The notes: a model not told the origin generated them from the sequence alone. DNA of 64,000 bases from Kordia algicida (GCF_051013375.1 NZ_CP142125.1); one strand, 5' to 3'. Shown: positions 53,617-61,792, numbered from the stretch's first letter. Numbers and translations are program-made.

Positions 53617-53808
53617 TTAAATATCGCTACCACATGTGTATACTTGCGGACAAGCCATAAACCATGGGCAATATTTAGGACCCGTTACGCGTCCTGCGCA
53701 ATCACATCCACATTTAGATAAATCATATCCAGCTCCACCATTAATTTGGCTTTGTTGCTCTTTTGAAATCGCAGCAACACCTTTAATGTTTAAAATGTTT
53801 TTTTTCAT
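53617..53808 (-). CDS. Cys-rich GG-leader peptide, peptide 7
   Basis: 63 residues: MKKNILNIKGVAAISKEQQ, then SQINGG and the core AGYDLSKCGCDCAGRVTGP... with six cysteines, ending in CPQVYTCGSDI. It shares leader, GG and core with peptide 6, so a recent duplication with its own upstream region is likely. A weak hairpin (AAGGCT/AGCCTT at 53510-53538) may end it before peptide 6. Confidence 0.78.
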   Translation of the reverse strand: MKKNILNIKGVAAISKEQQSQINGGAGYDLSKCGCDCAGRVTGPKYCPWFMACPQVYTCGSDI

Positions 53809-53937
53809 AATGATAAGTTTTTTACAGTTAATAATTGTGATATAAATAATATAAGCCGCTCACAATTTTCCAACATAAAATTAAGTTGACTCACAGCCAA
53901 AAAAAAACACTTGTCTTTCTATTTTAAAAAACTAATC

Positions 53938-53960
53938 TGTTCAATTTATAAAACAGCAAG
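53938..53960 (+). repeat. 23-bp direct repeat, right copy
   Basis: Right-hand copy of the sequence at 52799-52821, 22 of 23 bases identical. It sits 45 bases before the MATE promoter box. Confidence 0.75.
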
Positions 53961-54004
53961 GGTAAATTCACTAAAAACAATAGTCGTAAAACTTAGAAGT
54001 ATTC

Positions 54005-54012
54005 TATATTTG
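54005..54012 (+). promoter_or_regulatory. candidate promoter (-7 box) of the MATE operon
   Basis: TATATTTG is a perfect TAnnTTTG match 19 bases before the GTG start at 54032, implying a very short 5' leader. No distinct -33 TTTG is seen. Confidence 0.5.
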
Positions 54013-54031
54013 CCACGTTAAATACAAATCA

Positions 54032-55423
54032 GTGCTCTTACAGAACTACACCAAGGAATTTGCGTATAATTTTAAACTTGCTTCGCCGATCATTTTAGGA
54101 ATGTTGGGACATACTTTTGTGAGTTTTGTTGACAATGCCATGGTGGGACAATTAGGAACGGCAGAACTTGCCGCCGTTTCTTTGGGAAATAGTTTTTTGT
54201 TCATAGCCATGTCTCTTGGAATCGGATTCTCTACAGCAATTACCACTTTGGTCGCAGAAGCTGATGCCGAAGGAAACAAAGCAAAAGTAAAAAGCGCGTT
54301 GAAACACGGTTTAATTCTCTGTACGATTATCGGAATCGCGGTATTTTTGGGTGTCATGCTTGCAAAACCATTAATGTATAAAATGGATCAGCCAGATGAA
54401 GTTGTCGAACTTGCCATGCCATATTTAAACTTGGTAGCAGCTTCGTTGATTCCATTGATAATGTTTCAAGCGTTTAAGCAATTTGCTGACGGATTATCAC
54501 AAACAAAATACGCCATGTGGGCAACATTATTGGCAAATGTGGTAAACATTACCATCAATTATTTCTTAATTTTCGGTATATGGATTTTTCCAAAATGGGG
54601 AATCATTGGTGCAGCTATTGGAACGTTAGCATCGCGAATTGTCATGTTAGCTTTTTTATGGTTATTACTACGATACAAGAAAAAATTCAAGCAATACGTT
54701 ACCAACTTTAATTTTAAGAAAATACAGAAATCGGTCTTTAAAAAAATCATTTCGCTTGGATTTCCGTCATCGTTACAAATGTTGTTTGAAGTAGCCATTT
54801 TTACGGCGGCTATTTGGTTATCTGGTATTTTAGGAAAGAACTCTCAAGCGGCAAATCAAATTGCGTTAAACCTATCGTCAATGACGTTTATGGTGGCGAT
54901 GGGACTAAGTGTTGCGGCAACAATCAGAGTAGGAAATCAGAAAGGTTTGAAACGTTTCTCAGAATTGCGCCGTATTGCATTGTCACTATTTCTTTTAGTA
55001 TTTATAATAGATGTGTTTTTTGCGATTATGTTTATGTTATTGAATAGTTGGTTTCCAACATTATACGTCAACGAAACTGATCTTGTCAACTTCGTAGACA
55101 ATCAAGAAGTAATTATGATTGCAGCAGAACTTTTATTAGTTTCTGCATTTTTCCAAATTTCCGATGGCATACAAGTCGTTGGTTTAGGCGTTTTACGAGG
55201 TTTACAAGACGTGAAAATTCCAACAATCATTACCTTTTTTGCTTATTGGATTGTTGGTTTTCCCATCTCGTTCTATCTCGGTTTATATACAACATACAAA
55301 AGCGCAGGCATCTGGATTGGTTTACTCGCAGGGTTGACGACTTCTGCAATATTATTGTATATTAGATTCAATTATTTATCAAAAAAACTTATTAATAAGC
55401 AAACAGTTCATGGAGTTTCCTAA
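54032..55423 (+). CDS. MATE family efflux transporter
   Basis: 463 residues, 12 membrane helices in two homologous halves. N-terminal KLASPIILGMLGHTFVSFVDNAMVGQLGTAELAAVSLGNSFLF and the mid-protein LGFPSSLQMLFEVAIFTAAIWLSGILGKNSQAANQIALNLSSMTFM are the paired MatE domains, NorM-type. It exports cationic drugs or metabolites by Na+ or H+ antiport. The start is a GTG at 54032 (MLLQNYTKEF); no in-frame ATG lies at the start of the first helix. It overlaps the next gene by 14 bases. Confidence 0.93.
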   Translation: MLLQNYTKEFAYNFKLASPIILGMLGHTFVSFVDNAMVGQLGTAELAAVSLGNSFLFIAMSLGIGFSTAITTLVAEADAEGNKAKVKSALKHGLILCTIIGIAVFLGVMLAKPLMYKMDQPDEVVELAMPYLNLVAASLIPLIMFQAFKQFADGLSQTKYAMWATLLANVVNITINYFLIFGIWIFPKWGIIGAAIGTLASRIVMLAFLWLLLRYKKKFKQYVTNFNFKKIQKSVFKKIISLGFPSSLQMLFEVAIFTAAIWLSGILGKNSQAANQIALNLSSMTFMVAMGLSVAATIRVGNQKGLKRFSELRRIALSLFLLVFIIDVFFAIMFMLLNSWFPTLYVNETDLVNFVDNQEVIMIAAELLLVSAFFQISDGIQVVGLGVLRGLQDVKIPTIITFFAYWIVGFPISFYLGLYTTYKSAGIWIGLLAGLTTSAILLYIRFNYLSKKLINKQTVHGVS

Positions 55424-55637
55424 ATTTTTACTAGGCGATAATACCGATTATCCTAATGCGATTTTTATCGTACATACCGAATTCCCAAGATTCATCATCA
55501 ATCTAGAAAATGATGAAGTAGAATGGTTGGAAGAATTTGACAAAGAAGATGAAAAAGAACTTTCTTCCGAAGCTGAAAACTTATTTCAAGCAGCAAACGA
55601 TTTTTACGATCGTGAGTTGGCTCGTTACGAAGATTAA
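55410..55637 (+). CDS. small acidic conserved protein overlapping the MATE gene
   Basis: 75 residues, strongly acidic, no signal or membrane segment: MEFPKFLLGDNTDYPNAIFIVHTEFPRFIINLENDEVEWLEEFDKEDEKELSSEAENLF. The ATG lies 14 bases inside the transporter gene, implying translational coupling, and the PAP2 gene follows nine bases later. I recall such small proteins as conserved in Flavobacteriaceae but know no function. The order MATE, acidic protein, PAP2 suggests a shared membrane role. Confidence 0.8.
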   Translation: MEFPKFLLGDNTDYPNAIFIVHTEFPRFIINLENDEVEWLEEFDKEDEKELSSEAENLFQAANDFYDRELARYED

Positions 55638-55646
55638 TCCTTTCTT

Positions 55647-56216
55647 ATGATCGATCAATTAGTAAACTACGACAAAGAATTATTTTTATTCTTAAACGGA
55701 CTCGGAACAGAAACTTGGGATGGCTTTTGGATGTTTATCACCAATAAATATTACGCCATTCCGTTGTATGCTTTCTTGTTGATTCTCATCTTAAAAACAC
55801 ACAAAAAGAAAGAAATATTCTTCACGTTAGTATTGGTGGCGCTATTAATTACAATTACCGATCAAACGGCAAATCTGTTCAAAAAAACACTCTTTTTACG
55901 TCCAAGACCTTGTCATACTGCCGATTTGATAGCGCACATGCGTTTGGTAAAATCGTATTGTGGAGGACAATTTGGCTACTTTTCTGGTCATGCTTCAAAC
56001 GCAATGGCTTTGGCAACATTTATAGGTTTGGTTTTACAAAAACATTACAAATACCTCATTTTTATACTACTATTTTGGGCAGCATTAGTTGGCTATAGCC
56101 GAATTTACATAGGAGTTCATTTTCCAGGTGATGTCTTCACAGGAATGATTGTCGGCGGCATCTATGGAGGAATAATTTTTAAACTGCGACAATTTTTGAT
56201 TCGGAAATATGCGTAG
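55647..56216 (+). CDS. PAP2 family membrane phosphatase
   Basis: 189 residues with five or six membrane helices. The three catalytic motifs are KKTLFLRPRPCH (KxxxxxxRP), GYFSGHASNAMA (PSGH-type) and SRIYIGVHFPGDVFTGMIVG (SRxxxxxHxxxD). Family members dephosphorylate undecaprenyl pyrophosphate or lipid phosphates at the membrane. It is co-transcribed with the acidic protein and the MATE transporter. Confidence 0.9.
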   Translation: MIDQLVNYDKELFLFLNGLGTETWDGFWMFITNKYYAIPLYAFLLILILKTHKKKEIFFTLVLVALLITITDQTANLFKKTLFLRPRPCHTADLIAHMRLVKSYCGGQFGYFSGHASNAMALATFIGLVLQKHYKYLIFILLFWAALVGYSRIYIGVHFPGDVFTGMIVGGIYGGIIFKLRQFLIRKYA

Positions 56217-56315
56217 TTTTACAGAAAATAAAATGTTAAGTATTTGATAAAGAGGAACCAACTGTTTAACATTTTACTAACTTTAGGGTATAACCATTAA
56301 ATTAAAATGTATACC

Positions 56316-56507
56316 ATGAAAAAAAGAAAGCTGAAATCATTAGCATTAAACAAAAAATCAATCTCAAACTTACATGAAAATCAACTAAAAGGAGGAAATG
56401 ACACTTTATATGGTTGCCATTGGACAGAAAACTCGTGGTGCGACTGTCCGACTGAAAGAGATTGCACAGACACAGAATGCCATACTGTTTGGGATTGTGA
56501 ATTGTAA
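56316..56507 (+). CDS. Cys-rich GG-leader peptide, peptide 8
   Basis: 63 residues from the ATG at 56316 (the codons from 56307, MYT, are likely untranslated). The leader MKKRKLKSLALNKKSISNLH ends in ENQLKGG. The core NDTLYGCHWTENSWCDC...DCTDTECHTVWDCEL has six cysteines, no lysine and many acidic residues. Six cysteines is the count seen in peptides 6, 7 and the interrupted peptide 1, but spacing differs. A UUCG-loop terminator follows. Confidence 0.76.
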   Translation: MKKRKLKSLALNKKSISNLHENQLKGGNDTLYGCHWTENSWCDCPTERDCTDTECHTVWDCEL

Positions 56508-56530
56508 AAAGTAAAAAATTATATGAATTG

Positions 56531-56555
56531 AGCGAACTTCGGTTCGCTTTTTTTT
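56531..56555 (+). terminator. terminator of peptide 8
   Basis: AGCGAAC / GTTCGCT with a TTCG tetraloop, followed by seven Ts. It is close to the convergent meaB stop at 56560. Confidence 0.9.
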
Positions 56556-56559
56556 ATGC

Positions 56560-57639
56560 CTATAACAATTTCAACAACTGTTGCGCTGCATTAAACGGAG
56601 AAATCGTACTATTTTCGGTAGCGTTTAAATAAGAGTCAAGTTGTTTTTTTACATCAGGATTATTGTAAAAGTTATGTTTCAAGCGTTCTTCAATGGTTTG
56701 TAATAACCAAAAACGGTTTTGTTCTTTTCTATGTGTTTCAAAATAATTATTTGCTTTGGTACTTTCGCGGAAAGCTTCAATCATTTGCCAAACATCATCA
56801 ATTCCTTTTTGTTTCAATGCAGAAGCTGTCACCACTTTAGGAAGCCATTCAGAAGCTTTTTGAGGATATAAATGCAATGCGCGCTTAAATTCAGTTCGTG
56901 CCATTTGCGCACGTTTTACGTTGTCACCATCAGCTTTATTAATCACAATAGCATCTGCCATTTCAATAATTCCGCGTTTAATTCCTTGCAATTCGTCTCC
57001 AGCGCCAGCTAATTTCAATAATAAAAAGAAATCGACCATACTATGTACCGCGGTTTCACTTTGTCCAACACCAACGGTTTCAATCACAATGGTATCAAAA
57101 CCACAGGCTTCACATAAAATAATCGTTTCGCGCGTTTTTCGTGCTACGCCACCAAGCGAATCTCCAGAAGCAGACGGACGAATAAATGCATTTTCGTCTT
57201 TTACCAAATCTTCCATTCGGGTTTTATCGCCTAAAATACTTCCGCTAGAAATAGAACTACTCGGATCAACAGCTAATACGGCAACTTTTTTGCCCAAACC
57301 TGTCAAATATTTTCCAAATGCTTCAATAAACGTACTTTTTCCAACACCTGGAACGCCTGTAATTCCTATTCGAATAGACTTGTTGGCATGTGGCAAACAC
57401 TGTTCAATAATTTCAGTTGCTTTTGCCAAATGTGTAGTGTTTTTACTTTCCACCAAAGTGATAGCACGACTTAGCGCGACTTTATCCTGATTCAGAATTC
57501 CTTGAACCAATTCGTCCACAGAAGGTTGTTTTCTTCTATTCTTTTTGATAGAAGCTACTGATGATTTGCTGATAAAATTGGGTTGTGAAACACCATCTTT
57601 TTCATGTAAGGCAGATCTATGTGTTGGTTTTGAACTCAA
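56560..57639 (-). CDS. meaB: methylmalonyl-CoA mutase-associated GTPase MeaB
   Basis: 359 residues. A short N-terminal extension precedes the MeaB/ArgK core with G1 IGITGVPGVGKSTFIEAFG near 95, VLAVDPSSSISSGSILGDKTRM, DTIVIETVGVGQSE (G3 area), DAIVINKADGDN (G4) and a helical C-terminal dimerisation arm. It chaperones adenosylcobalamin-dependent methylmalonyl-CoA mutase and protects it from inactivation; the mutase genes are not in the window. Transcribed alone. Upstream are a heptad array and inverted long repeats. Confidence 0.94.
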   Translation of the reverse strand: MSSKPTHRSALHEKDGVSQPNFISKSSVASIKKNRRKQPSVDELVQGILNQDKVALSRAITLVESKNTTHLAKATEIIEQCLPHANKSIRIGITGVPGVGKSTFIEAFGKYLTGLGKKVAVLAVDPSSSISSGSILGDKTRMEDLVKDENAFIRPSASGDSLGGVARKTRETIILCEACGFDTIVIETVGVGQSETAVHSMVDFFLLLKLAGAGDELQGIKRGIIEMADAIVINKADGDNVKRAQMARTEFKRALHLYPQKASEWLPKVVTASALKQKGIDDVWQMIEAFRESTKANNYFETHRKEQNRFWLLQTIEERLKHNFYNNPDVKKQLDSYLNATENSTISPFNAAQQLLKLL

Positions 57640-58323
57640 GTTTTTTGTGCTATTTGATAGATTTAAACGAAATTACGTTTTATAATGCTAAATGTTAAAT
57701 GTAAAATGCTAAATTTTAAATGTAAGAGTCTTTCAGGACGTCACATTAGCTTTTGGGTATTAGGTATTAGTCAAGTTCTAAGAAGAATTGGAAATTCAAA
57801 TTGAAATACGAACATGTTTTGAGCGACATTAATACTTAAATTTTAATGTGGCAATTTGAAAATGTATCAATTAATTTCGAATAACACTCAAATTCATTTT
57901 AGAATGCATTTAGCTTTTTATAATAAATCAAATAATAATCTCAGAAACAACCTTAAATCATTGAATTTTTAAATCTTTTAATTGAGCGAAGCGAAAAAAT
58001 TGCAGGTATTGGCTTTTGGGTATTAGGTATTAGTCAAGTTCTAAGAAGAATTAGAAATTCAAATTGAAATACGAACATGTTTTGAGCGACAGTGATGCTT
58101 GAATTCTAATGTGACAATTTGAAAATTTGAAAATGTATTAATTACTTTCAAACAACACTCAAATTCATTTTAGAATGCATTTAGCTTTTTATAATAAATC
58201 AAATAATAATCTCAGAAACAACCTTAAATCATTGAATTTTTAAATCTTTTAATTGAGCGAAGCGAAAAAAATGAAACGCTTCAAAAATAATGTCGTCTTT
58301 ACTATAGAACACAAACCAAACGA
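57640..58323. repeat. 684-base intergenic block: heptads and two inverted long repeats
   Basis: 57684-57725 is a six-unit heptad array (AATGCTA, AATGTTA, AATGTAA, AATGCTA, AATTTTA, AATGTAA). About 57746-57999 and 58011-58270 are two tandem copies of the long repeat in opposite orientation to the 23.6-24.4 kb copies, each ending in ATTGAGCGAAGCGAAAAAA. No gene is supported. The ECF sigma gene starts 54 bases after the second copy. Confidence 0.82.
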
Positions 58324-58875
58324 ATGAGCCAACAGCATTTAGGAATCTTAAAAAAATGTATGCAGGGAAATCGGAAAGCACAAATAAAGCTTTATGATTT
58401 ATATGCTGACGCGATGTATTGTATTGCCTGTCGTTATATTTCGAATCGGGAAGACGCAAAAGATGTGATGCAAGAAGCATTTCTAAAGGCATTTATACGA
58501 TTGCAACAATACAAAGGAGAAGTCGCTTTTGGTGCTTGGTTGAAGCGAATTATTATCAATCAATGTATGGATACGCTTAAAAAACGATCGTTGTTATATG
58601 AAGAAATGAATGATGAAATATTGACAATTATTGAAGATGATGCTTCTTGGGAAATAAAAGTAGAAGTTACCAAACAAGAAATTCTTCAAGCTATAGAAAA
58701 CTTGCCAATTAAATATAAATATGTTGTGAAATTGTATTTGATAGAAGGTTACGATCATCAAGAAATCTCAGAAATATTGAGCATTCCTGTACGGACATCA
58801 CGCACACAATTGATGCGCGGAAAAACAAAATTAAAAAACAACTTAAATGATTTTTTAAAACATAAAATATCATGA
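58324..58875 (+). CDS. ECF-type RNA polymerase sigma factor (operon 1)
   Basis: 183 residues with the two-domain ECF plan. Sigma-2 at about 15-85: LYDLYADAMYCIACRYISNREDAKDVMQEAFLKAFIRLQQYKGEVAFGAWLKRIIINQCMD. Sigma-4 HTH at about 125-175: LPIKYKYVVKLYLIEGYDHQEISEILSIPVRTSRTQLMRGKTKL. It directs RNA polymerase to its own regulon and is probably restrained by the next gene's product. The stop overlaps the following start by four bases (ATGA). A paralog is at 62122. Confidence 0.93.
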   Translation: MSQQHLGILKKCMQGNRKAQIKLYDLYADAMYCIACRYISNREDAKDVMQEAFLKAFIRLQQYKGEVAFGAWLKRIIINQCMDTLKKRSLLYEEMNDEILTIIEDDASWEIKVEVTKQEILQAIENLPIKYKYVVKLYLIEGYDHQEISEILSIPVRTSRTQLMRGKTKLKNNLNDFLKHKIS

Positions 58876-59393
58876 AGAATATAAAAGATATACTTAACGA
58901 AAAAGATGTTACTGCGGAAACGCCAAAGTTACCAAAAGGACATCGTGCTGAATTTTTAGAAAAATTAGCAACAACTGAAGGAATTCCTGCTCCCAAAAGC
59001 AAATTCTATTATTGGAAAAACATTGCTGCAGCATGTGTTTTATTCATAGGAATTGGCGCTTTTATATACACAAATTACGGTAAAGAAGAAATACAAGAAT
59101 CGTCACTGTTTACCGAAATGAAATCTATTGAAGATCAGTATTTGCAAAGCATTGCTGACGAATGGAAATCATTTGAACTTACGGCAAACGATACACATTT
59201 GGTCAAAAAGTACAAAGAACGCTTGGAAAACTTAGACGCGTCTTATCAAGAATTAAAACAAGAGTTTTTAGTACAAAAAAACAGTTTGACTACACTTGAA
59301 AAAATGATTAAAAACTTGCAAATGCGTTTGTCACTTTTGCAAGAAATTCAACAACATTTAAAGCGATTACAAGATGAACAAAACAATATATAA
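58872..59393 (+). CDS. single-pass membrane protein, putative anti-sigma partner (operon 1)
   Basis: 173 residues. The short cytoplasmic N-terminus contains LPKGHRAEFLEKLATTEG, followed by one membrane helix (IAAACVLFIGIGAFIYT near 55-72) and a long alpha-helical extracytoplasmic part (about 85-170; SIADEWKSFEL, MIKNLQMRLSLLQEIQQHLKRLQDE). The position behind an ECF sigma gene, overlap and topology suggest an anti-sigma factor, but the N-domain is not a recognised zinc-binding anti-sigma (ZAS) domain. The paralog at 62651 shares the GHxAxFL and MIxNLQxRLxLL motifs. Confidence 0.78.
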   Translation: MKNIKDILNEKDVTAETPKLPKGHRAEFLEKLATTEGIPAPKSKFYYWKNIAAACVLFIGIGAFIYTNYGKEEIQESSLFTEMKSIEDQYLQSIADEWKSFELTANDTHLVKKYKERLENLDASYQELKQEFLVQKNSLTTLEKMIKNLQMRLSLLQEIQQHLKRLQDEQNNI

Positions 59394-60540
59394 CTTTCTC
59401 GTACTGCTTTTTATCAGTTCTTTTGGATTGATAGCGCAGACACAAAAAAAGTATCAAAAAAGCTTTTCGGTTGATGAAAAAACGAAGTTAAGTTTTGATA
59501 CACAAAATATTGACGTGACTTTCAAAACTTGGGATAAAGATGAAGTAAAAATCGATTTCGTAGTCAATTTTAAAAACTATTCACAAGATGAAATCGAAGA
59601 AATTTACAAAGGAATTAAAATTTCTACAGATATGCAGTCCAACATGAATGGCGAAAACTTTTTATACATACGGAATGCTTCGGCAACATCTATTGGACAT
59701 CTTTCCTACCGTTTGCGTGGAAATAGTCATTTGGTTATCAAAGATATAGGTGGAAAATCAGAAAAGGAAAATCAGTATAAAACGGTTGCGGCCATTAACA
59801 ACGAAATCTCTCAAAAAAACCTTGCAATTCAAGAAATGTCAGGACATATCGTTTCTGGAAAAGATAAAATTCCGTTGAAAGATATTGATAAAACAACGCA
59901 TAAAAATGTACAAACAATTCGTTCTAGTTATGAAGTATACGTTCCTAAATACATGATGTTTCGCTTTTCATCCACAAATGCAAATGTGTATTTTAAAAGT
60001 ACGTTTACCAATCAAATTGAAGCAGCTTTTAACGAAGGAACACTAGAAGCTTTTGAGCTGATAAACGATAAAAATAATTTTACGTTTATGAATGGAAGTG
60101 TAAAAATCAAAAAGATTGTTGGCGGTCAATACGCATTTAGAAACGTAACCAACGGTTTAATTGGTCAACTTGAAAATGTATTTCTACTCACGGAATTTTC
60201 AAAATTTAGCATAGGAGAAATCACGAAAAACACTGAATTTAAAGACTTTAAAAGTAATTTTCTGATTCATAATTTGGCGGATAACTTTAAGTCGATTCAG
60301 ATGAATTGTGAATATTCTGATATTAAAATGTATATCGACAAGTCACAACAATATTATATGGAAGCTGTAGGAAATAATGCAGTTTTGAATGATGATGGAA
60401 CAAAAATCATCATGCAACCAAATAAAGATGGACAAAAATTTAAAATGTTTACAAGAGGAAAAAACAATCCTGAAACTCGAAAAAACATGTTTAAACTTGA
60501 TTTAATTCACGGTTTTGTCACCTTATTATACAATAAATAA
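59374..60540 (+). CDS. secreted DUF4097-like protein (operon 1)
   Basis: 388 residues. Signal peptide (FLVLLFISSFGLIAQ), then a region of short beta-strands (LSFDTQNIDVTFKTWDKDEVKIDFVVNF; FMNGSVKIKKIVGGQYAF; FSIGEITKNTEFKDFKSNF), as in DUF4097-type beta-solenoid proteins. It starts 20 bases inside the preceding gene, so it is translationally coupled and likely a target or sensor part of the sigma system. The motif FDTxxxDVxFxTW is shared with the truncated gene at 63231. Function unknown. Confidence 0.78.
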   Translation: MNKTIYNFLVLLFISSFGLIAQTQKKYQKSFSVDEKTKLSFDTQNIDVTFKTWDKDEVKIDFVVNFKNYSQDEIEEIYKGIKISTDMQSNMNGENFLYIRNASATSIGHLSYRLRGNSHLVIKDIGGKSEKENQYKTVAAINNEISQKNLAIQEMSGHIVSGKDKIPLKDIDKTTHKNVQTIRSSYEVYVPKYMMFRFSSTNANVYFKSTFTNQIEAAFNEGTLEAFELINDKNNFTFMNGSVKIKKIVGGQYAFRNVTNGLIGQLENVFLLTEFSKFSIGEITKNTEFKDFKSNFLIHNLADNFKSIQMNCEYSDIKMYIDKSQQYYMEAVGNNAVLNDDGTKIIMQPNKDGQKFKMFTRGKNNPETRKNMFKLDLIHGFVTLLYNK

Positions 60541-60598
60541 CACGCTCATTTTTAAGTTCGCATTTCTGCGGAATACACTCTAAACAAATCAATTATAC

Positions 60599-61792
60599 AT
60601 GAAAAAAATAGGAATACTGTTGATGCTTCTCGCATTGACAAGCACAACGTATGCACAAACGAAACTGAATATTGGCGATAAAGTTCCAGCGATAGAATTC
60701 TCTAATTTGTTAAATTCAGAAACGACAAATACTTCACTAACAGCTTTAAAAGGAAAAATAGTCATTCTAGATTTTTGGGCGACTTGGTGTGGACCATGCA
60801 TTCCTGCAATGAAAAACTTAATCAAATTGCAAGAAGAATTTCCAAATGACATTCAAGTCATCGGAATAGCAGAAGACAAACCTGAGCGTTTGCAACGTTT
60901 TATAGACAATTTGCCTTCTAAAGTTTGGTTCGGATTGCAAACAGAAACGCTAGAAAAGTACTTTCCGTACAGAATATTATCGCATGCAATAATCATTAAT
61001 AAAGAAGGCAAAATTGTTGCGATTACTTCCACAGATAATATTAGCAAAGAAGTGATTCAAAACATAAAAAATGGTAAAAAAATCTCGCTTCCATTCAAAG
61101 AAGAAAACATCACTTTTGATTATGAAGCCGATCCTTTTCCTGTGAAAAATCCGAATGCAGAACGTGTATTGTTAAAAGGTGGAATTTCGGGTGTTTCCTC
61201 ATATTCGCGTGGCTATTTGAATGATAAAACTTTTAACGGAAGACGTTTGACGATTATCAATCAAACCATTCCAAGTATGTATCGAAATTTATATCAAAAA
61301 AGTTATAACAGAACAGTTTTGGAGATTGACAAAGCTGCTTACAGTTACAAAGATCCAAAAAATAAATATTGTTTAGATATAATTAGCAAAAAAGCTGATG
61401 GAAGTATGTATGCATTGGGAATTGCAAAATTAAAAGAAACATTTTCAGTAAAAACAAAACTTGAAAGACGAACAATTCCTGTATATGTATTAAGTGTAAT
61501 TGATAGAACAAAACTTAAAAAGCTAAAATCGACCACAAAAAAACGAACGTTAGAATTTAGAGGTTACGAATTTCATGCAAAAAAGATTCGCATGACAGAT
61601 TTTACAAATTACATAGAAAACGAAACGCCAGTTCCTGTAATTGATGAAACCAATTATTTGGAATTTATAGACATTGATTTTGTATTCGATCCGCAAAAAA
61701 AAGGTTCTTTTAAAGAAGAATTGGCAAAAATTGGCTTAAAACTTAGCAAAGCTGAACGCGAAGTAGAATTGTTGGTAATTTATGAGGAATAA
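60599..61792 (+). CDS. TlpA/ResA-like thioredoxin with TIGR03435-like C-terminal domain
   Basis: 397 residues. Signal peptide (IGILLMLLALTSTTYAQ), then a TlpA/redoxin domain (about 20-165) with the active site FWATWCGPCIPAMKNL (CxxC) and GIAEDKPERLQRFIDN. The second half (about 170-397) resembles the soil-associated TIGR03435-type domain found behind redoxins (LLKGGISGVSSYSRGYL, ending GLKLSKAEREVELLVIYE); this assignment is less sure. It probably acts as an extracytoplasmic thiol oxidoreductase. It lies between the two ECF operons, 58 bases after operon 1, and may be part of it. Confidence 0.82.
   Translation: MKKIGILLMLLALTSTTYAQTKLNIGDKVPAIEFSNLLNSETTNTSLTALKGKIVILDFWATWCGPCIPAMKNLIKLQEEFPNDIQVIGIAEDKPERLQRFIDNLPSKVWFGLQTETLEKYFPYRILSHAIIINKEGKIVAITSTDNISKEVIQNIKNGKKISLPFKEENITFDYEADPFPVKNPNAERVLLKGGISGVSSYSRGYLNDKTFNGRRLTIINQTIPSMYRNLYQKSYNRTVLEIDKAAYSYKDPKNKYCLDIISKKADGSMYALGIAKLKETFSVKTKLERRTIPVYVLSVIDRTKLKKLKSTTKKRTLEFRGYEFHAKKIRMTDFTNYIENETPVPVIDETNYLEFIDIDFVFDPQKKGSFKEELAKIGLKLSKAEREVELLVIYEE

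Noticed and set aside
56230..56275. 10-bp inverted repeat AAAATGTTAA/TTAACATTTT as terminator after PAP2
   Set aside because: The 26-base loop, AT-only stem ends and lack of a U-tract make it weak; it was left out of the feature list.
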